Positions 55,636 to 64,000 of a DNA stretch of 64,000 nt are shown here, in pieces (position 1 is the stretch's first letter; each line of letters begins with the position of its first letter). The stretch is taken from the NCBI RefSeq assembly GCF_001887775.1, contig NZ_CP015519.1, positions 186,001 to 250,000 of the forward strand, written 5' to 3'. Under the pieces are notes generated by a model. It did not search any database and was not told the origin of the DNA. It worked only from the letters and a program-made list of their open reading frames with translations. Both the position numbers and the translations under genes were made by a program. Source of the stretch: Syntrophotalea acetylenivorans. GTDB lineage: Bacteria > Desulfobacterota > Desulfuromonadia > Desulfuromonadales > Syntrophotaleaceae.

Positions 55636-56619
55636 ATGAGCCAGCAGAGTCGCCAGGATGAAATTCTGATGTTGTTTCGGCAGCAGCCAGACGCTTTTGT
55701 GTCGGGTGCTGAGATGAGCCGTGTCTTGGGGGTCTCACGCACTGCGGTGTGGAAACATATCGAACAATTGCGCACTCTGGGTTATCAAATTGAGGCGGTT
55801 ACCGCCCGCGGCTATCGCCTGCGTACATCGCCAGACCTGTTGTTGCCGGCTGAACTGCAGACCGGTTTGCAGACGAAGGTCGTCGGTCGAGAGCTGGTCT
55901 ACTTTACCGATACCGATTCTACAAATGACCGGGCTCACGACCTGGCCAAGAACGGTGCCGAGGAAGGGACCGTGGTTATCGCGGAATCCCAGCAGGCCGG
56001 CAAGGGACGCCTTGGTCGACGTTGGACCTCTCCTGCCGGGGTCAATCTCTACGCGTCGATAATTCTCAGGCCCCCCATCGCGCCCCGGTATGCTTCGCAA
56101 CTGACCTTTTTGTCTTCAGCCGCCGTGGCTCGGGCTATCGTTGACATTACCGGCTTGACCCCGACGGTCAAGTGGCCAAATGATGTCCTGCTTGACGGGT
56201 GCAAGGTGGCCGGACTGCTCAATGAACTGGATGCTGAAACGGAACGGATCCGTTACCTGGTTCTCGGTGTCGGTGTGAATGTCAATATGAAGGCCGAGCA
56301 GTTTCCCGACGATTTACGCTACCCGGCATCCTCGCTGGCAATAGCCCGTGGACAGGAGGTGTCGCGGCTTCTCTTTACCCGAACCCTGCTGGAACATCTC
56401 GATCAACTGTATGATCAGTACCGCCGGGAAGGTTTTCAACCGATACTGCAGGCATGGCAGGGTTTTTTCGCCTTGACCGGACGGCAAGTCGAGGTTGATT
56501 GTCAGGGGCGCCTGCTGCAAGGCCAGGTTGTCGGGCTCGATGACGATGGTGCTCTATTGTTGCAGATGGCCGACGGCCGGCAGGAACGTGTTTTAGCCGG
56601 GGACGTGCGACCGCTCTAG
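55636..56619 (+). CDS. birA: Bifunctional biotin operon repressor/biotin-protein ligase BirA
   Basis: 327 residues. N-terminal winged helix ([34 protein letters not shown]), ligase core with [41 protein letters not shown] (biotinyl-AMP loop) and [18 protein letters not shown], and a C-terminal SH3-like domain. The ATG at 55636 (GGAG at correct spacing) is preferred over the GTG at 55621. coaX starts 34 bp downstream. Confidence 0.95.
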   Translation: MSQQSRQDEILMLFRQQPDAFVSGAEMSRVLGVSRTAVWKHIEQLRTLGYQIEAVTARGYRLRTSPDLLLPAELQTGLQTKVVGRELVYFTDTDSTNDRAHDLAKNGAEEGTVVIAESQQAGKGRLGRRWTSPAGVNLYASIILRPPIAPRYASQLTFLSSAAVARAIVDITGLTPTVKWPNDVLLDGCKVAGLLNELDAETERIRYLVLGVGVNVNMKAEQFPDDLRYPASSLAIARGQEVSRLLFTRTLLEHLDQLYDQYRREGFQPILQAWQGFFALTGRQVEVDCQGRLLQGQVVGLDDDGALLLQMADGRQERVLAGDVRPL

Positions 56620-56653
56620 AGATCAGGACTTTCAGGAGAAATTTTCCAATATT

Positions 56654-57421
56654 ATGCTGCTGGTTATTGATGTAGGAAATACCAATACAGTACTCGGCCT
56701 TTATCGGGGCGAGGATCTTGTGCAAAATTGGCGAATTACCACCGATAAAACCCGGACGGTGGATGAGTATGCTATGCTTATCCATGAGCTATTGCGTTTG
56801 GGCGATATATCCATGTCGGACATTGAGGATGTCATTATTTCCAGCGTTGTGCCGCCGACTAAGGATGCTCTGGAAGGATTGTGCCGCAAATATTTCAAGC
56901 GCGCTCCTTATCTGATCGGACCGGGAATCAAGACCGGCATGCCGATTCATTACGATAATCCCCGGGAGGTCGGTGCGGACCGTATCGTTAACGCCGTTGG
57001 GGCTTATGAGAAACGCCGCTGCAGTTTGATCATTGTCGATTTCGGTACCGCCACAACTTTTGACCTGGTATCGGCCCGTGGTGAATACCAAGGGGGAGCT
57101 ATCGCCCCTGGACTGAATATCTCGGCCGAAGCATTGTTTCAAAGAGCCAGCAAACTGCCGCGAGTCGAATTTTCCCGGCCTCCTCACGTGATTGCCAAAA
57201 ACACCGTGAACAGTATTCAGGCTGGACTGTTTTTCGGTTATGTCGGGTTGGTAGACGGTATCGTGGGTCGTATGCGCCAGGAAACCCGGGAAAATCCGCA
57301 GGTGATCGCTACCGGCGGTTTGGCCAAGATTATTGCCCCGGCATCACAGACCATTCAAGAAGTCGAGCCATTTTTAACGTTGGAGGGTTTGCGAATACTG
57401 TACCTGCTTAACAAAGATTGA
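56654..57421 (+). CDS. coaX: Type III pantothenate kinase
   Basis: 255 residues of the ASKHA fold: [15 protein letters not shown] (phosphate 1), [42 protein letters not shown] (phosphate 2) and [11 protein letters not shown]. Phosphorylates pantothenate in CoA synthesis; the type III form is not feedback-inhibited by CoA. Downstream of birA, an arrangement common in bacteria. Confidence 0.96.
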   Translation: MLLVIDVGNTNTVLGLYRGEDLVQNWRITTDKTRTVDEYAMLIHELLRLGDISMSDIEDVIISSVVPPTKDALEGLCRKYFKRAPYLIGPGIKTGMPIHYDNPREVGADRIVNAVGAYEKRRCSLIIVDFGTATTFDLVSARGEYQGGAIAPGLNISAEALFQRASKLPRVEFSRPPHVIAKNTVNSIQAGLFFGYVGLVDGIVGRMRQETRENPQVIATGGLAKIIAPASQTIQEVEPFLTLEGLRILYLLNKD

Positions 57422-57600
57422 CTTTAGCTCTCGATCTTGTCGAGAGTTCAAGTTGTACTAGATACTCCTCATAACCAAACAGCAGTTTTTACTGCTCTGT
57501 GGATAGCATGCGGTCGGCAGGCCGCATCTTGAAATTCGTTGTTTCCTGCAAAGCGATCCTTAATCGAGTTCCCCCAACAGGGAAAAGGAAGGGAGAGACC

Positions 57601-59679
57601 ATGGGAAAGTACGACACGGCAAAAGTGAGGAATTTTGGGGTTATTGCACATGGCGGAGCGGGTAAGACCTCTCTGGTCGAGGCGGTCCTGTTCAACAGCG
57701 GGGCAACGGATCGACTAGGGCGGGTCGATGATGGTTCCTCCTGCATGGACTTTGAACCCGAGGAGATCAAGCGCAACATCACCATCGGCGCTGCTGTCGC
57801 CCATTGCGAGTGGCAAGGGCATCAACTGCAGATTGTCGACACACCTGGCTATGCTAACTTCCTTCACGATACTCGTACCTGCCTTCGTGCTCTAGATGGT
57901 GCGGTCCTTCTGGTTTCAGCCATTTCCGGCGTTAAGGCACAAACACAGAAAATTATGGAGTGGTGCCAGGAATTCGGGGTCCCCGTTATCGCTTTCGTTA
58001 ACAAAATGGATCGCGAACGGGCCGACTTTGATAGGGCCATATCGAGTATGGCCGACTCCCTCGAAACTCCCGCTGTGGCAGTTACCTTACCCATCGGAGC
58101 GGAAGATGATTTCCGTGGTGTTATCGATCTGGTAACAATGAAAGCCCATCTGTTCAAGGACGATGGCAGTGGGGACAGCGAGACAGGAGAGATTCCCGGC
58201 GAACTGCTGGATGAGGCTGAAACCCAGCGGATAATGCTGATGGAGGCTGTTGCTGAAACTGAAGACGATCTGATGGAGAAGTACCTCGAGGAAGAGACTC
58301 TTACAGAAGATGAACTTCTTCAGGGGTTACGATCCGGTACCCTGGCCGGACATTTCATTCCCGTGTTGGCCGGCAGTGCGGTCCGCAATGCTGGAGTCAG
58401 AGAACTTACAGATTATGTCAATCTCTGTTTGCCGTCGCCTATTGACCGCGGCAGTCAGGCCGGCACCAACCCGAAAACCGAAGAACTTGAAGAACGTCTT
58501 CCTGCCGAAGATCAGCCTTTTTCTGCCTTGGTATTCAAGACCATATCCGATCCCTATACCGGTAAGCTGACTCTGTTCCGGGTCTATTCCGGCTCTCTTA
58601 AATCGGACAGCAACTTCTACAATGCCAATAAGGATGTCGTCGAGCGTGTGGGGCAGATTTTTATGCTCAACGGTAAGCAGCAATCATCGGTGCAGGTTGC
58701 CACGCCCGGCGATATCGTAGCGGTGGCCAAGCTAAAGGAAACAGCCACAGGCGATACTCTGTGCGACGGTGCCAAGCCGATTTGCTATGAATGCCCTGAG
58801 CCGATGCAGCCGGTTATCTCCTTTGCCCTTGAAGCGGCCAGCAAGAACGATGAAGACAAGATTAACAGTGCCCTGCAGAAACTTGTTGAAGAGGATCCTA
58901 CGCTGCAGGTGCGGCGGGACGAGGAAACCAAAGAACTGGTCCTGTCGGGAATGGGGCAGGTCCATGTTGAGGTTACCGCCGAAAAGATGAAACGCAAATT
59001 TAATGTCGAGGTTCTGCTGAAGGCGCCCAAAGTGCCTTATCGTGAAACCTTACGCGGCAAAGCTCAGCTGCAAAGTAAATATAAAAAGCAGTCGGGCGGG
59101 CGCGGTCAATATGCGGATGTCTGGCTGGAAATCGAACCGCTGCCAAGAGGTTCCGGGTTCGAGTTTGTGGATAAAATCGTTGGTGGCGCGGTGCCTCGCC
59201 AGTATATTCCGGCGGTTGAAAAAGGTATTGCCGAAGCGTCGCTCAAGGGGGTTTTGGCCGGGTTCCCGACAGTGGATTTCAGAGTAACCCTGTACGATGG
59301 ATCTTACCATTCCGTCGATTCATCTGAGATGGCTTTCAAAATTGCCGGATCGATGGGGTTCAAAAAAGGTGTAGAACAGGCCAAGCCCGTTCTGCTCGAG
59401 CCGGTTATGCAGATGAATATCACGGTACCCGACGATTGTGTTGGTGATGTGATCGGTGATATGAATTCCCGCCGAGGCAAAGTGCTGGGCATGGAGCCGG
59501 GGGCCGGCACCCAGGTGGTTGCTGCTCAGGTACCCCTTAGCGAGGTACTTAAATATGCCCCGGAACTGCGTTCGATGACTTCCGACCGCGGTATGTTCAC
59601 AATGGAATTTTCCCATTATCAAGAAGTGCCTGCACAGAATATGCAAAAACTGATTGCCGAGCTCAATCAGGAAGAGTGA
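57601..59679 (+). CDS. fusA: EF-G-like translation GTPase (EF-G2 class)
   Basis: 692 residues with GTPase motifs HGGAGKTSL (G1), DTPGYANF (G3) and NKMD (G4), then EF-G domains II-V (ending AAQVPLSEVLKYAPELRSMTSDRGMFTMEFSHYQEVP). The G1 motif differs from the usual AHIDAGKTT of canonical EF-G, placing it in the divergent paralogue class; a ribosome-recycling or stress role is possible. ATG 57601 after GGGAGAGACC is chosen; the frame is open upstream to 57499 but unrelated. Not in a ribosomal-protein operon, again pointing to a paralogue. Confidence 0.9.
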   Translation: MGKYDTAKVRNFGVIAHGGAGKTSLVEAVLFNSGATDRLGRVDDGSSCMDFEPEEIKRNITIGAAVAHCEWQGHQLQIVDTPGYANFLHDTRTCLRALDGAVLLVSAISGVKAQTQKIMEWCQEFGVPVIAFVNKMDRERADFDRAISSMADSLETPAVAVTLPIGAEDDFRGVIDLVTMKAHLFKDDGSGDSETGEIPGELLDEAETQRIMLMEAVAETEDDLMEKYLEEETLTEDELLQGLRSGTLAGHFIPVLAGSAVRNAGVRELTDYVNLCLPSPIDRGSQAGTNPKTEELEERLPAEDQPFSALVFKTISDPYTGKLTLFRVYSGSLKSDSNFYNANKDVVERVGQIFMLNGKQQSSVQVATPGDIVAVAKLKETATGDTLCDGAKPICYECPEPMQPVISFALEAASKNDEDKINSALQKLVEEDPTLQVRRDEETKELVLSGMGQVHVEVTAEKMKRKFNVEVLLKAPKVPYRETLRGKAQLQSKYKKQSGGRGQYADVWLEIEPLPRGSGFEFVDKIVGGAVPRQYIPAVEKGIAEASLKGVLAGFPTVDFRVTLYDGSYHSVDSSEMAFKIAGSMGFKKGVEQAKPVLLEPVMQMNITVPDDCVGDVIGDMNSRRGKVLGMEPGAGTQVVAAQVPLSEVLKYAPELRSMTSDRGMFTMEFSHYQEVPAQNMQKLIAELNQEE

Positions 59680-59718
59680 GCCTCGTAGAGGATCAAAACC
59701 ATTGTTGAGGTTGTACTA

Positions 59719-59755
59719 ATGCGTCCTTCGGTGTTGTTGCCGAAGGACGCATTTC
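59719..59755 (+). terminator. Terminator after the EF-G-like gene
   Basis: ATGCGTCCTTCGG / CCGAAGGACGCAT, 13-bp perfect stem followed by TTTCC; weak U-run. Confidence 0.7.
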
Positions 59756-59839
59756 CTTCATAAACAGCAGAATTTTTGATTCAAAAGAGGTTGTTTTGTA
59801 TAAAGCTAACTTGACTGAAAGTGGCGAACAGTCAACAAT

Positions 59840-59963
59840 GATGGCGTTCTGAAAGGTCCGTCTTACGGAGTCATGGCGTTTTTTCAGGGCCTCGACATAC
59901 TGGATGTATGCCTTCACCCCTGAAAAACACCAAGCCTTGAGGACGAAATTTTTACTTAGTCAT
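59840..59963. repeat. Interspersed repeat (MITE/REP-like), copy 3
   Basis: ATGGCGTTCTGAAAGGTCCG start, central TTTTTTCAGGGCCTCGACAT, GATGTATGCCTTCACCCCTG, and end GACGAAATTTTTACTTAGTCAT. Diverged at both ends relative to copy 2. Lies between the EF-G-like gene and the gene at 60103. Confidence 0.8.
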
Positions 59964-60102
59964 ACTGTAAACTTTGCGAATGCAGTCAAGCAATGTAAAC
60001 TGTCTTCGCGTGAAAACCGGCGCCAGAGATTCCTATGTGTGTATAGCTCAGACGATATAGACTGACGGTTGCCAAGCTGTTTCCAAAAGGCCGAAGAGAA
60101 CG

Positions 60103-61080
60103 ATGAAAGATCTGACTACCGATCGAAAGCTAAAAGTATCCTCCCGCGTTGCCCGGCTCATCGGGCCGGATGGTTCTCTTGAAGAGCAACGTCAGGTTGC
60201 CGGCGGCCAGTTTCAGCTTTGTAATAAGGAAGAGTTGCTGGCGCTATTTGTGCTTGCTCGTCGCGGTGCTGCAGAGGTTCGAGATCTGGCGATCAGCACA
60301 CTTAAGGGCATTGCTCCTTACAGGCTGGTCCCGCTGCTTTGTCATGGTGAAATCCATCCCCAAGTACTTGATTTCGTGGCCCGGCAACGTCATGATGATG
60401 CCTCTGTACTCGTACTTTTGCTTGATAACTCCGGGTTAGCTCGCCAGACTTTGTTGTCTGTCGCTAGCCGTTGTTCCGTCGATGTTCTTAGTTTTTTAGT
60501 TGATCGTCATGCGCGCAGCCATGTTGAGGGTTTGCGAGAGGCTATCGAAGCCAATCCCGCAGCAGAAGGACATTGGCTGGCACGATTCGACGAACTCTCG
60601 GCCCAGACGGATGAACCCGTCGATGATGACGAGGACGACTGGGATGAGGAGATTGAGGAGGAAGGTCAGTCCGTCTATCAGCAAATCATGAACATGGGGG
60701 TTGCGGAGAAAGTCAAAGCAGCCCTGACCGGTGATAAGGAATGGCGTAAATTACTGATCAGGGAAAGTAATAAACTGGTGTCCGCAGCGGTGCTTAAGAA
60801 TCCCAGAATTAGCGATGGAGAAGTGCTGGCCGTGGTAAATAACAAGAGCAGCAATGAAGAATTGATCCGGATCGTCACCATGAACCGGGAGTGGATGAAA
60901 AACTACGCCATCAAACAGGCTTTGGTCGTTCATCCAAGGACTCCACCGGCACTGGCCTTGCGTTTTATGAACATTCTTTCCGAAAGGGATCTTAAAACCC
61001 TCAGCAAGAGTCGGGATATTTCCCAGGTGATCGCCAACAGTGCTCGACGGATGTTAAATGCCAAATCACGACAAAGATAA
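60103..61080 (+). CDS. Helical-repeat-like protein of unknown function with acidic linker
   Basis: 325 residues. N-terminal half shows HEAT-like helical pairs (ELLALFVLARRGAAEVRDLAISTLKGI; HPQVLDFVARQRHDDASVLVLLL; LARQTLLSVASRCSVDVLSFLVDRH). A strongly acidic linker (PVDDDEDDWDEEIEEEG) follows, then a second helical half with KLLIRESNKLVSAAVLKNPRISDGEVLAVVNNKSSNEELIRIV. Looks like a cytoplasmic scaffold. I do not recognise a named family. Confidence 0.65.
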   Translation: MKDLTTDRKLKVSSRVARLIGPDGSLEEQRQVAGGQFQLCNKEELLALFVLARRGAAEVRDLAISTLKGIAPYRLVPLLCHGEIHPQVLDFVARQRHDDASVLVLLLDNSGLARQTLLSVASRCSVDVLSFLVDRHARSHVEGLREAIEANPAAEGHWLARFDELSAQTDEPVDDDEDDWDEEIEEEGQSVYQQIMNMGVAEKVKAALTGDKEWRKLLIRESNKLVSAAVLKNPRISDGEVLAVVNNKSSNEELIRIVTMNREWMKNYAIKQALVVHPRTPPALALRFMNILSERDLKTLSKSRDISQVIANSARRMLNAKSRQR

Positions 61081-61083
61081 AAA

Positions 61084-61133
61084 GATGGCGTCGCAAACAG
61101 GCTTTGCAAGTCGAAATTTTTGATTAGCCATCC
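61084..61133. repeat. Interspersed repeat, internally deleted copy 4
   Basis: GATGGCGTCGCAAACAGG joined to CTTTGCAAGTCGAAATTTTTG-ATTAGCCATC: both ends of copy 2 are kept but the central palindromic part is missing, giving a 50-bp unit. Confidence 0.75.
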
Positions 61134-61199
61134 TATCGGGTTTTATGAATGCATTAAAAACGTTAGTTACCTACTTTTCAGGTTTTTCAGGAGAATAGA

Positions 61200-61658
61200 A
61201 TGATTAAAGGAAAAATTGTCGCTGTATGTACCAGCCAGGCTAAGGGTGGCCGTAAGAAGGATGTTGGACAAGGCGTCCTGGTGGAAAATTTTGGTTTGCA
61301 GGGCGACGGCCACGGTGGTGACGGCCACCGTCAGATCAGTTTGCTGGCCAATGAGAGTGTTGCAAAAATGCTCGCCAAGGGGCTCGATGTCGGTCCCGGC
61401 GATTTTGCCGAGAACTTCACCACCGAAGGTCTTGACCTTTGTTCCATGCCGATTGGCACCCGTTTAAAAATGGGCAGCGAAGCCGTGCTGGAAATTACCC
61501 AAATCGGCAAAGAGTGTCATGAACGCTGCCAGATTTATTACCAGGCCGGTGATTGTGTCATGCCTCGTGAAGGTGTTTTTGCCCGGGTATTGCGTGGTGG
61601 GCCCGTAGCCAATGGTGATGTTATCGAATTGCTTGAGGGCGATTGGGAGGTACTGTGA
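61200..61658 (+). CDS. MOSC domain protein
   Basis: 152 residues of the MOSC (molybdenum cofactor sulfurase C-terminal) fold. GLQGDGHGGDGHRQISLLANESV, GDFAENFTTEGLDLCSMPIGTRL and QIGKECHERCQIYYQAGDCVMPREGVFARVLRGG are typical; the cysteine in ITQIGKECHERC is the likely sulfur or metal contact. It overlaps the start of the MoaB/MogA gene, so a shared role in Mo-cofactor handling is likely. Confidence 0.88.
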   Translation: MIKGKIVAVCTSQAKGGRKKDVGQGVLVENFGLQGDGHGGDGHRQISLLANESVAKMLAKGLDVGPGDFAENFTTEGLDLCSMPIGTRLKMGSEAVLEITQIGKECHERCQIYYQAGDCVMPREGVFARVLRGGPVANGDVIELLEGDWEVL

Positions 61659-62155
61659 GCCAAACAGGGAATTTCGCCATTGGCATACTGACCCTCTCCG
61701 ACAAAGGCTCTCGAGGAGAGCGAGAGGATATCAGTGGCCAGGTGATACGGGAAATGGTCACTCCCCTCGGCTCGATTCAAGAGTATCAGGTTGTGGCCGA
61801 TGACCTGGAGCAGATCGTTGCCACGCTGGTAGATTGGACTGATGCAAAAAAACTCGATCTGATTCTAACCACCGGCGGTACGGGCATGAGTCCGCGGGAT
61901 GTAACCCCCGAAGCAACTTTGCGGGTGATCGACTGGCAGATCCCGGGTATGGCCGAGGCCATGAGGTCCAGCAGTATGCAGATCACTCCCCATGCCATGT
62001 TGTCCCGAGCCCTGGCCGGGGTCCGGGGAGAAACCATGATTATCAATCTGCCCGGCAGTCCTAAAGGGGTTCGCGAAAATCTGGCCGTGGTTCTGCCCGC
62101 CTTGGAACACGGGATCCTCAAGCTCAAAGGTGATCCGTCCGACTGCGCTCGTTGA
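61655..62155 (+). CDS. moaB: MoaB/MogA-type molybdopterin adenylyltransferase
   Basis: 166 residues. ILTLSDKGSRGEREDISGQVIREM, LDLILTTGGTGMSPRDVTPEA and INLPGSPKGVRENLAVVLPALEHGI are the MoaB/MogA signatures: it adenylylates molybdopterin before Mo insertion. The GTG start at 61655 overlaps the stop of the MOSC gene and follows GGGAGG. The distinction between moaB and mogA is not certain. Confidence 0.9.
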   Translation: MSQTGNFAIGILTLSDKGSRGEREDISGQVIREMVTPLGSIQEYQVVADDLEQIVATLVDWTDAKKLDLILTTGGTGMSPRDVTPEATLRVIDWQIPGMAEAMRSSSMQITPHAMLSRALAGVRGETMIINLPGSPKGVRENLAVVLPALEHGILKLKGDPSDCAR

Positions 62156-62224
62156 TAGATTGAGCTCTGAGGTTGTTTTTGCTGCATTCTTCGTTTATTC
62201 GCTTGTTGCATTCATGGTGTGCCG

Positions 62225-62935
62225 ATGGCAAAGAAAAAAGTATTGCTGGCCAACAATGGAGACCTGTTTAAAGAGGTTGAGGATTCCTTTCTCTACCGGG
62301 ATGAATATGAACTTTTGTTTGCTGCTAACGGTGTTGCGGCGTATGAAATAGCGGTCGAGGAACGCCCCGCTCTTATTTTTATGGACATTGTGCTGCCGGA
62401 ACTTAATGGCGATGAGTGTTGTCGACGGTTCAAGGCACATCAGGATTTGAGGAATATTCCGGTCATCATGGTGGCGCATGGAGATAGAGAGGAAGAACTA
62501 CAGCGCTGCGAGCGGGCTGGATGCGATGATCTTCTGCTTAAACCCATCAATCGCCAGCTCTTCATTGAAGCGTGTCGCCGACATCTGCAGATTAGTCAGC
62601 GTGAAGCCCCCCGGGTTGCTCTGCGACTCAGTGTGCATTACGGCATTGGCGGGGAAGAACGACAATTGCTAGAATATTCCATTAATGTAAGCACCGGTGG
62701 ATTGTTCATCGAAACGCCAGATCCGCCAGCGGCATCAACTCCTTTGCGTCTGGAGTTTTTTCTGCCGGGGCAGGAACGACCGATTCGTTGCCTTGGCAGA
62801 GTTGCCTGGCTTAATGCCGAGGATGGTCTACAGAATCCGCAGCTGCCAAAGGGGATGGGAGTGCAGTTTGTTGATATGAGTCTTGACGATATGCGGTTGA
62901 TCCGCTCTTTTATCATGAGGGAACTGGTGGCCTAG
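62225..62935 (+). CDS. Response-regulator receiver fused to PilZ c-di-GMP-binding domain
   Basis: 236 residues. Receiver domain (about 1-118) with acceptor aspartate in LIFMDIVLPELNGDE, then a PilZ domain (about 125-236) with a REAPRVALRL-type RxxxR stretch and NVSTGGLFIET (the DxSxxG-like motif, Asn replacing Asp). PilZ domains bind c-di-GMP. No kinase adjacent. ATG 62225; a GTG two codons upstream is also possible. It fits the window's other c-di-GMP genes. Confidence 0.85.
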   Translation: MAKKKVLLANNGDLFKEVEDSFLYRDEYELLFAANGVAAYEIAVEERPALIFMDIVLPELNGDECCRRFKAHQDLRNIPVIMVAHGDREEELQRCERAGCDDLLLKPINRQLFIEACRRHLQISQREAPRVALRLSVHYGIGGEERQLLEYSINVSTGGLFIETPDPPAASTPLRLEFFLPGQERPIRCLGRVAWLNAEDGLQNPQLPKGMGVQFVDMSLDDMRLIRSFIMRELVA

Positions 62936-63096
62936 GTTGTGTTTCTTTAAGGTTTCCCAGGCTAGTTCTGACAACTCTTTGATCCGGAGAAGTATTGTTA
63001 CCTGGTAGCGTCCGGATCGTTATCTATGCAATAAGCCAGTTTATGTACTTGGAAGCCATTTTGCCTGGCCGACTTCCAACAAAATCCCCAATTATT

Positions 63097-63126
63097 AAAG
63101 GCTACCTGTTGCAGGTAGCCTTTTTG
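63097..63126. terminator. Intrinsic terminator
   Basis: AAGGCTACCTG / CAGGTAGCCTT, 3-base loop, TTTTT tail, in the gap between the REC-PilZ gene and the convergent acyl-CoA synthetase gene. Confidence 0.85.
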
Positions 63127-63222
63127 TCAGAGACGATCAGAATGTCCTCTGAATAATTTTGATCCGGAATTTTCAGGCCTTCTATGATTTTTGCGGAAGC
63201 CTGTAAAAATAGTTTTATCTTG

Positions 63223-64000
63223 CTATTCCACTATTTTATCCTCAAAAACTTTTCCCTCAATGCCGAGCTTCCCGCTGGCAATCTCTCGTAACTTGTATTT
63301 TTGAATCTTGCCGCTTGCGGTCATCGGGTAGGCATCGACAAAGATGACATGTTTGGGCTTTTTGTATGGCGCGATGCGGGTGCGGGTGAAGTCGATGACA
63401 TCCTCTTCGGTGATGTCTACCCCCTCTTTTCGGATGATGAAGGCACCGACCACTTCGCCGTACTTTTCGTCGGGAATGCCGACCACCTGCACGTCGAGCA
63501 CGCCTTCCATGGTATAGAGGAATTCCTCGATCTCACGGGGGTAGATGTTTTCACCTCCACGGATGATCATGTCCTTGATCCTGCCAGTGATCTTATAATA
63601 GCCATCGGTATCGACTTCAGCCTGGTCCCCGGAGTGTAGCCAGCCTTTGGCGTCGATCGCTTCGGCCGTTTGTTCAGGCATGTTGTAATAGCCCTTCATC
63701 ACGTTGTAACCCCGGCAGCAGAGTTCGCCCCGCGCACCGCTTTCGACCTCTTTGCCAGTGTCCGGATCGACAAGTTTGACTTCGATTTCCGGCAGCGCGG
63801 CGCCAACGGTGCCGGTACGCTGGGCCACCGAATCGTCGGTGCGGGTCTGGGTGATAACCGGCGAGGCTTCGGTCAAACCGTAAGCGATGGTGATATCAGT
63901 GCAGTGCATCTTCTCCATCACTTGGCGCATGGTCTCTTCCGGGCAGGGCGAGCCGGCCATGATGCCGGTACGCAGTGAGCTGAGATCGAACATGTCGAAC
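63223..64000 (-). CDS. Acyl-CoA synthetase/AMP-dependent ligase, C-terminal part (runs off window end)
   Basis: The reading frame continues to the window edge, so the N-terminal half is missing. Visible: [91 protein letters not shown] (adenylation motifs A5-A8) and the C-terminal lysine in [14 protein letters not shown] that contributes to adenylation. Typical of medium/long-chain fatty-acyl-CoA ligases (FadD-like). Substrate unknown. Confidence 0.92.
   Translation of the reverse strand, partial: FDMFDLSSLRTGIMAGSPCPEETMRQVMEKMHCTDITIAYGLTEASPVITQTRTDDSVAQRTGTVGAALPEIEVKLVDPDTGKEVESGARGELCCRGYNVMKGYYNMPEQTAEAIDAKGWLHSGDQAEVDTDGYYKITGRIKDMIIRGGENIYPREIEEFLYTMEGVLDVQVVGIPDEKYGEVVGAFIIRKEGVDITEEDVIDFTRTRIAPYKKPKHVIFVDAYPMTASGKIQKYKLREIASGKLGIEGKVFEDKIVE

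Noticed and set aside
1-64000. CRISPR array, rRNA genes, complete tRNA genes, prophage or intact insertion sequence
   Set aside because: No regularly spaced repeats, no rRNA blocks, no full cloverleaf, no transposase or phage structural genes were seen on either strand.

Overview
The window comes from a Gram-negative anaerobe. Gene content and style (short-form NifK and NifB, sigma-54 nif promoters with ANTAR-type antitermination leaders, a GEMM riboswitch, many sensor kinases, a GATGGC...GCCATC interspersed repeat) fit the Desulfuromonadales (Geobacter/Desulfuromonas/Pelobacter relatives). That placement is an inference from remembered families, not a search.

Region 1 (1-12.8 kb) is a molybdenum-nitrogenase locus on the + strand: nifD (only the first base of its start codon is missing), nifK, a nifX-type gene, fdxB, a second nifX-type gene, nifB, the molybdate transporter modC-modA-modB, a translationally coupled three-gene module (DUF1858/solute-binding-like protein, HypB-like GTPase, soluble ABC ATPase), and nifV. 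nifB and nifV each have a sigma-54 promoter and a leader with two hexaloop hairpins (A at loop position 1, G at position 4) followed by an intrinsic terminator: the target architecture of ANTAR antiterminators.

Region 2 (12.9-36 kb) is mostly housekeeping: a ferritin-like protein, a GNAT protein, MltB-type transglycosylase, a decayed non-coding stretch (15.4-16.4 kb) holding a frameshifted small gene, DUF4197 protein, polyprenyl diphosphate synthase, Lon, a paired M16 peptidase operon, YihY, LpxH, ZIP transporter, a large sensor kinase, a YhdH-type oxidoreductase and glycerol kinase.

Region 3 (35-45 kb, - strand) has two operons. One begins with a c-di-GMP-I (GEMM) riboswitch and encodes a PhnD-like binding protein, a hybrid histidine kinase and an HD-GYP response regulator, so c-di-GMP may control its own hydrolysis. 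The other is nifE-nifN plus a fused NifU-like/NifQ-like gene; its leader, between a sigma-54 promoter and nifE, contains a 153-bp MITE-like insertion.

Region 4 (45-52 kb) is accessory and partly AT-rich: a GFA-domain protein, a DUF364 protein, a divergent MocR regulator/FMN-binding protein pair with a candidate operator, a small winged-helix gene broken by an in-frame stop, and an orphan protein next to a sugar epimerase. Region 5 (52-64 kb) is housekeeping again: ferritin, a helical protein of unknown function, OmpA-family lipoprotein, nadC, birA, coaX, EF-G2, a helical-repeat-like protein, MOSC and MoaB/MogA molybdenum-cofactor proteins, a REC-PilZ protein and the C-terminal part of an acyl-CoA synthetase. 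Three copies of the interspersed repeat lie here and one near 18.2 kb.

The functional thread is nitrogen fixation and molybdenum: cofactor assembly (NifB, E, N, V, X, Q), molybdate uptake (ModABC) and Mo-cofactor genes. nifH and nifS are not in the window.
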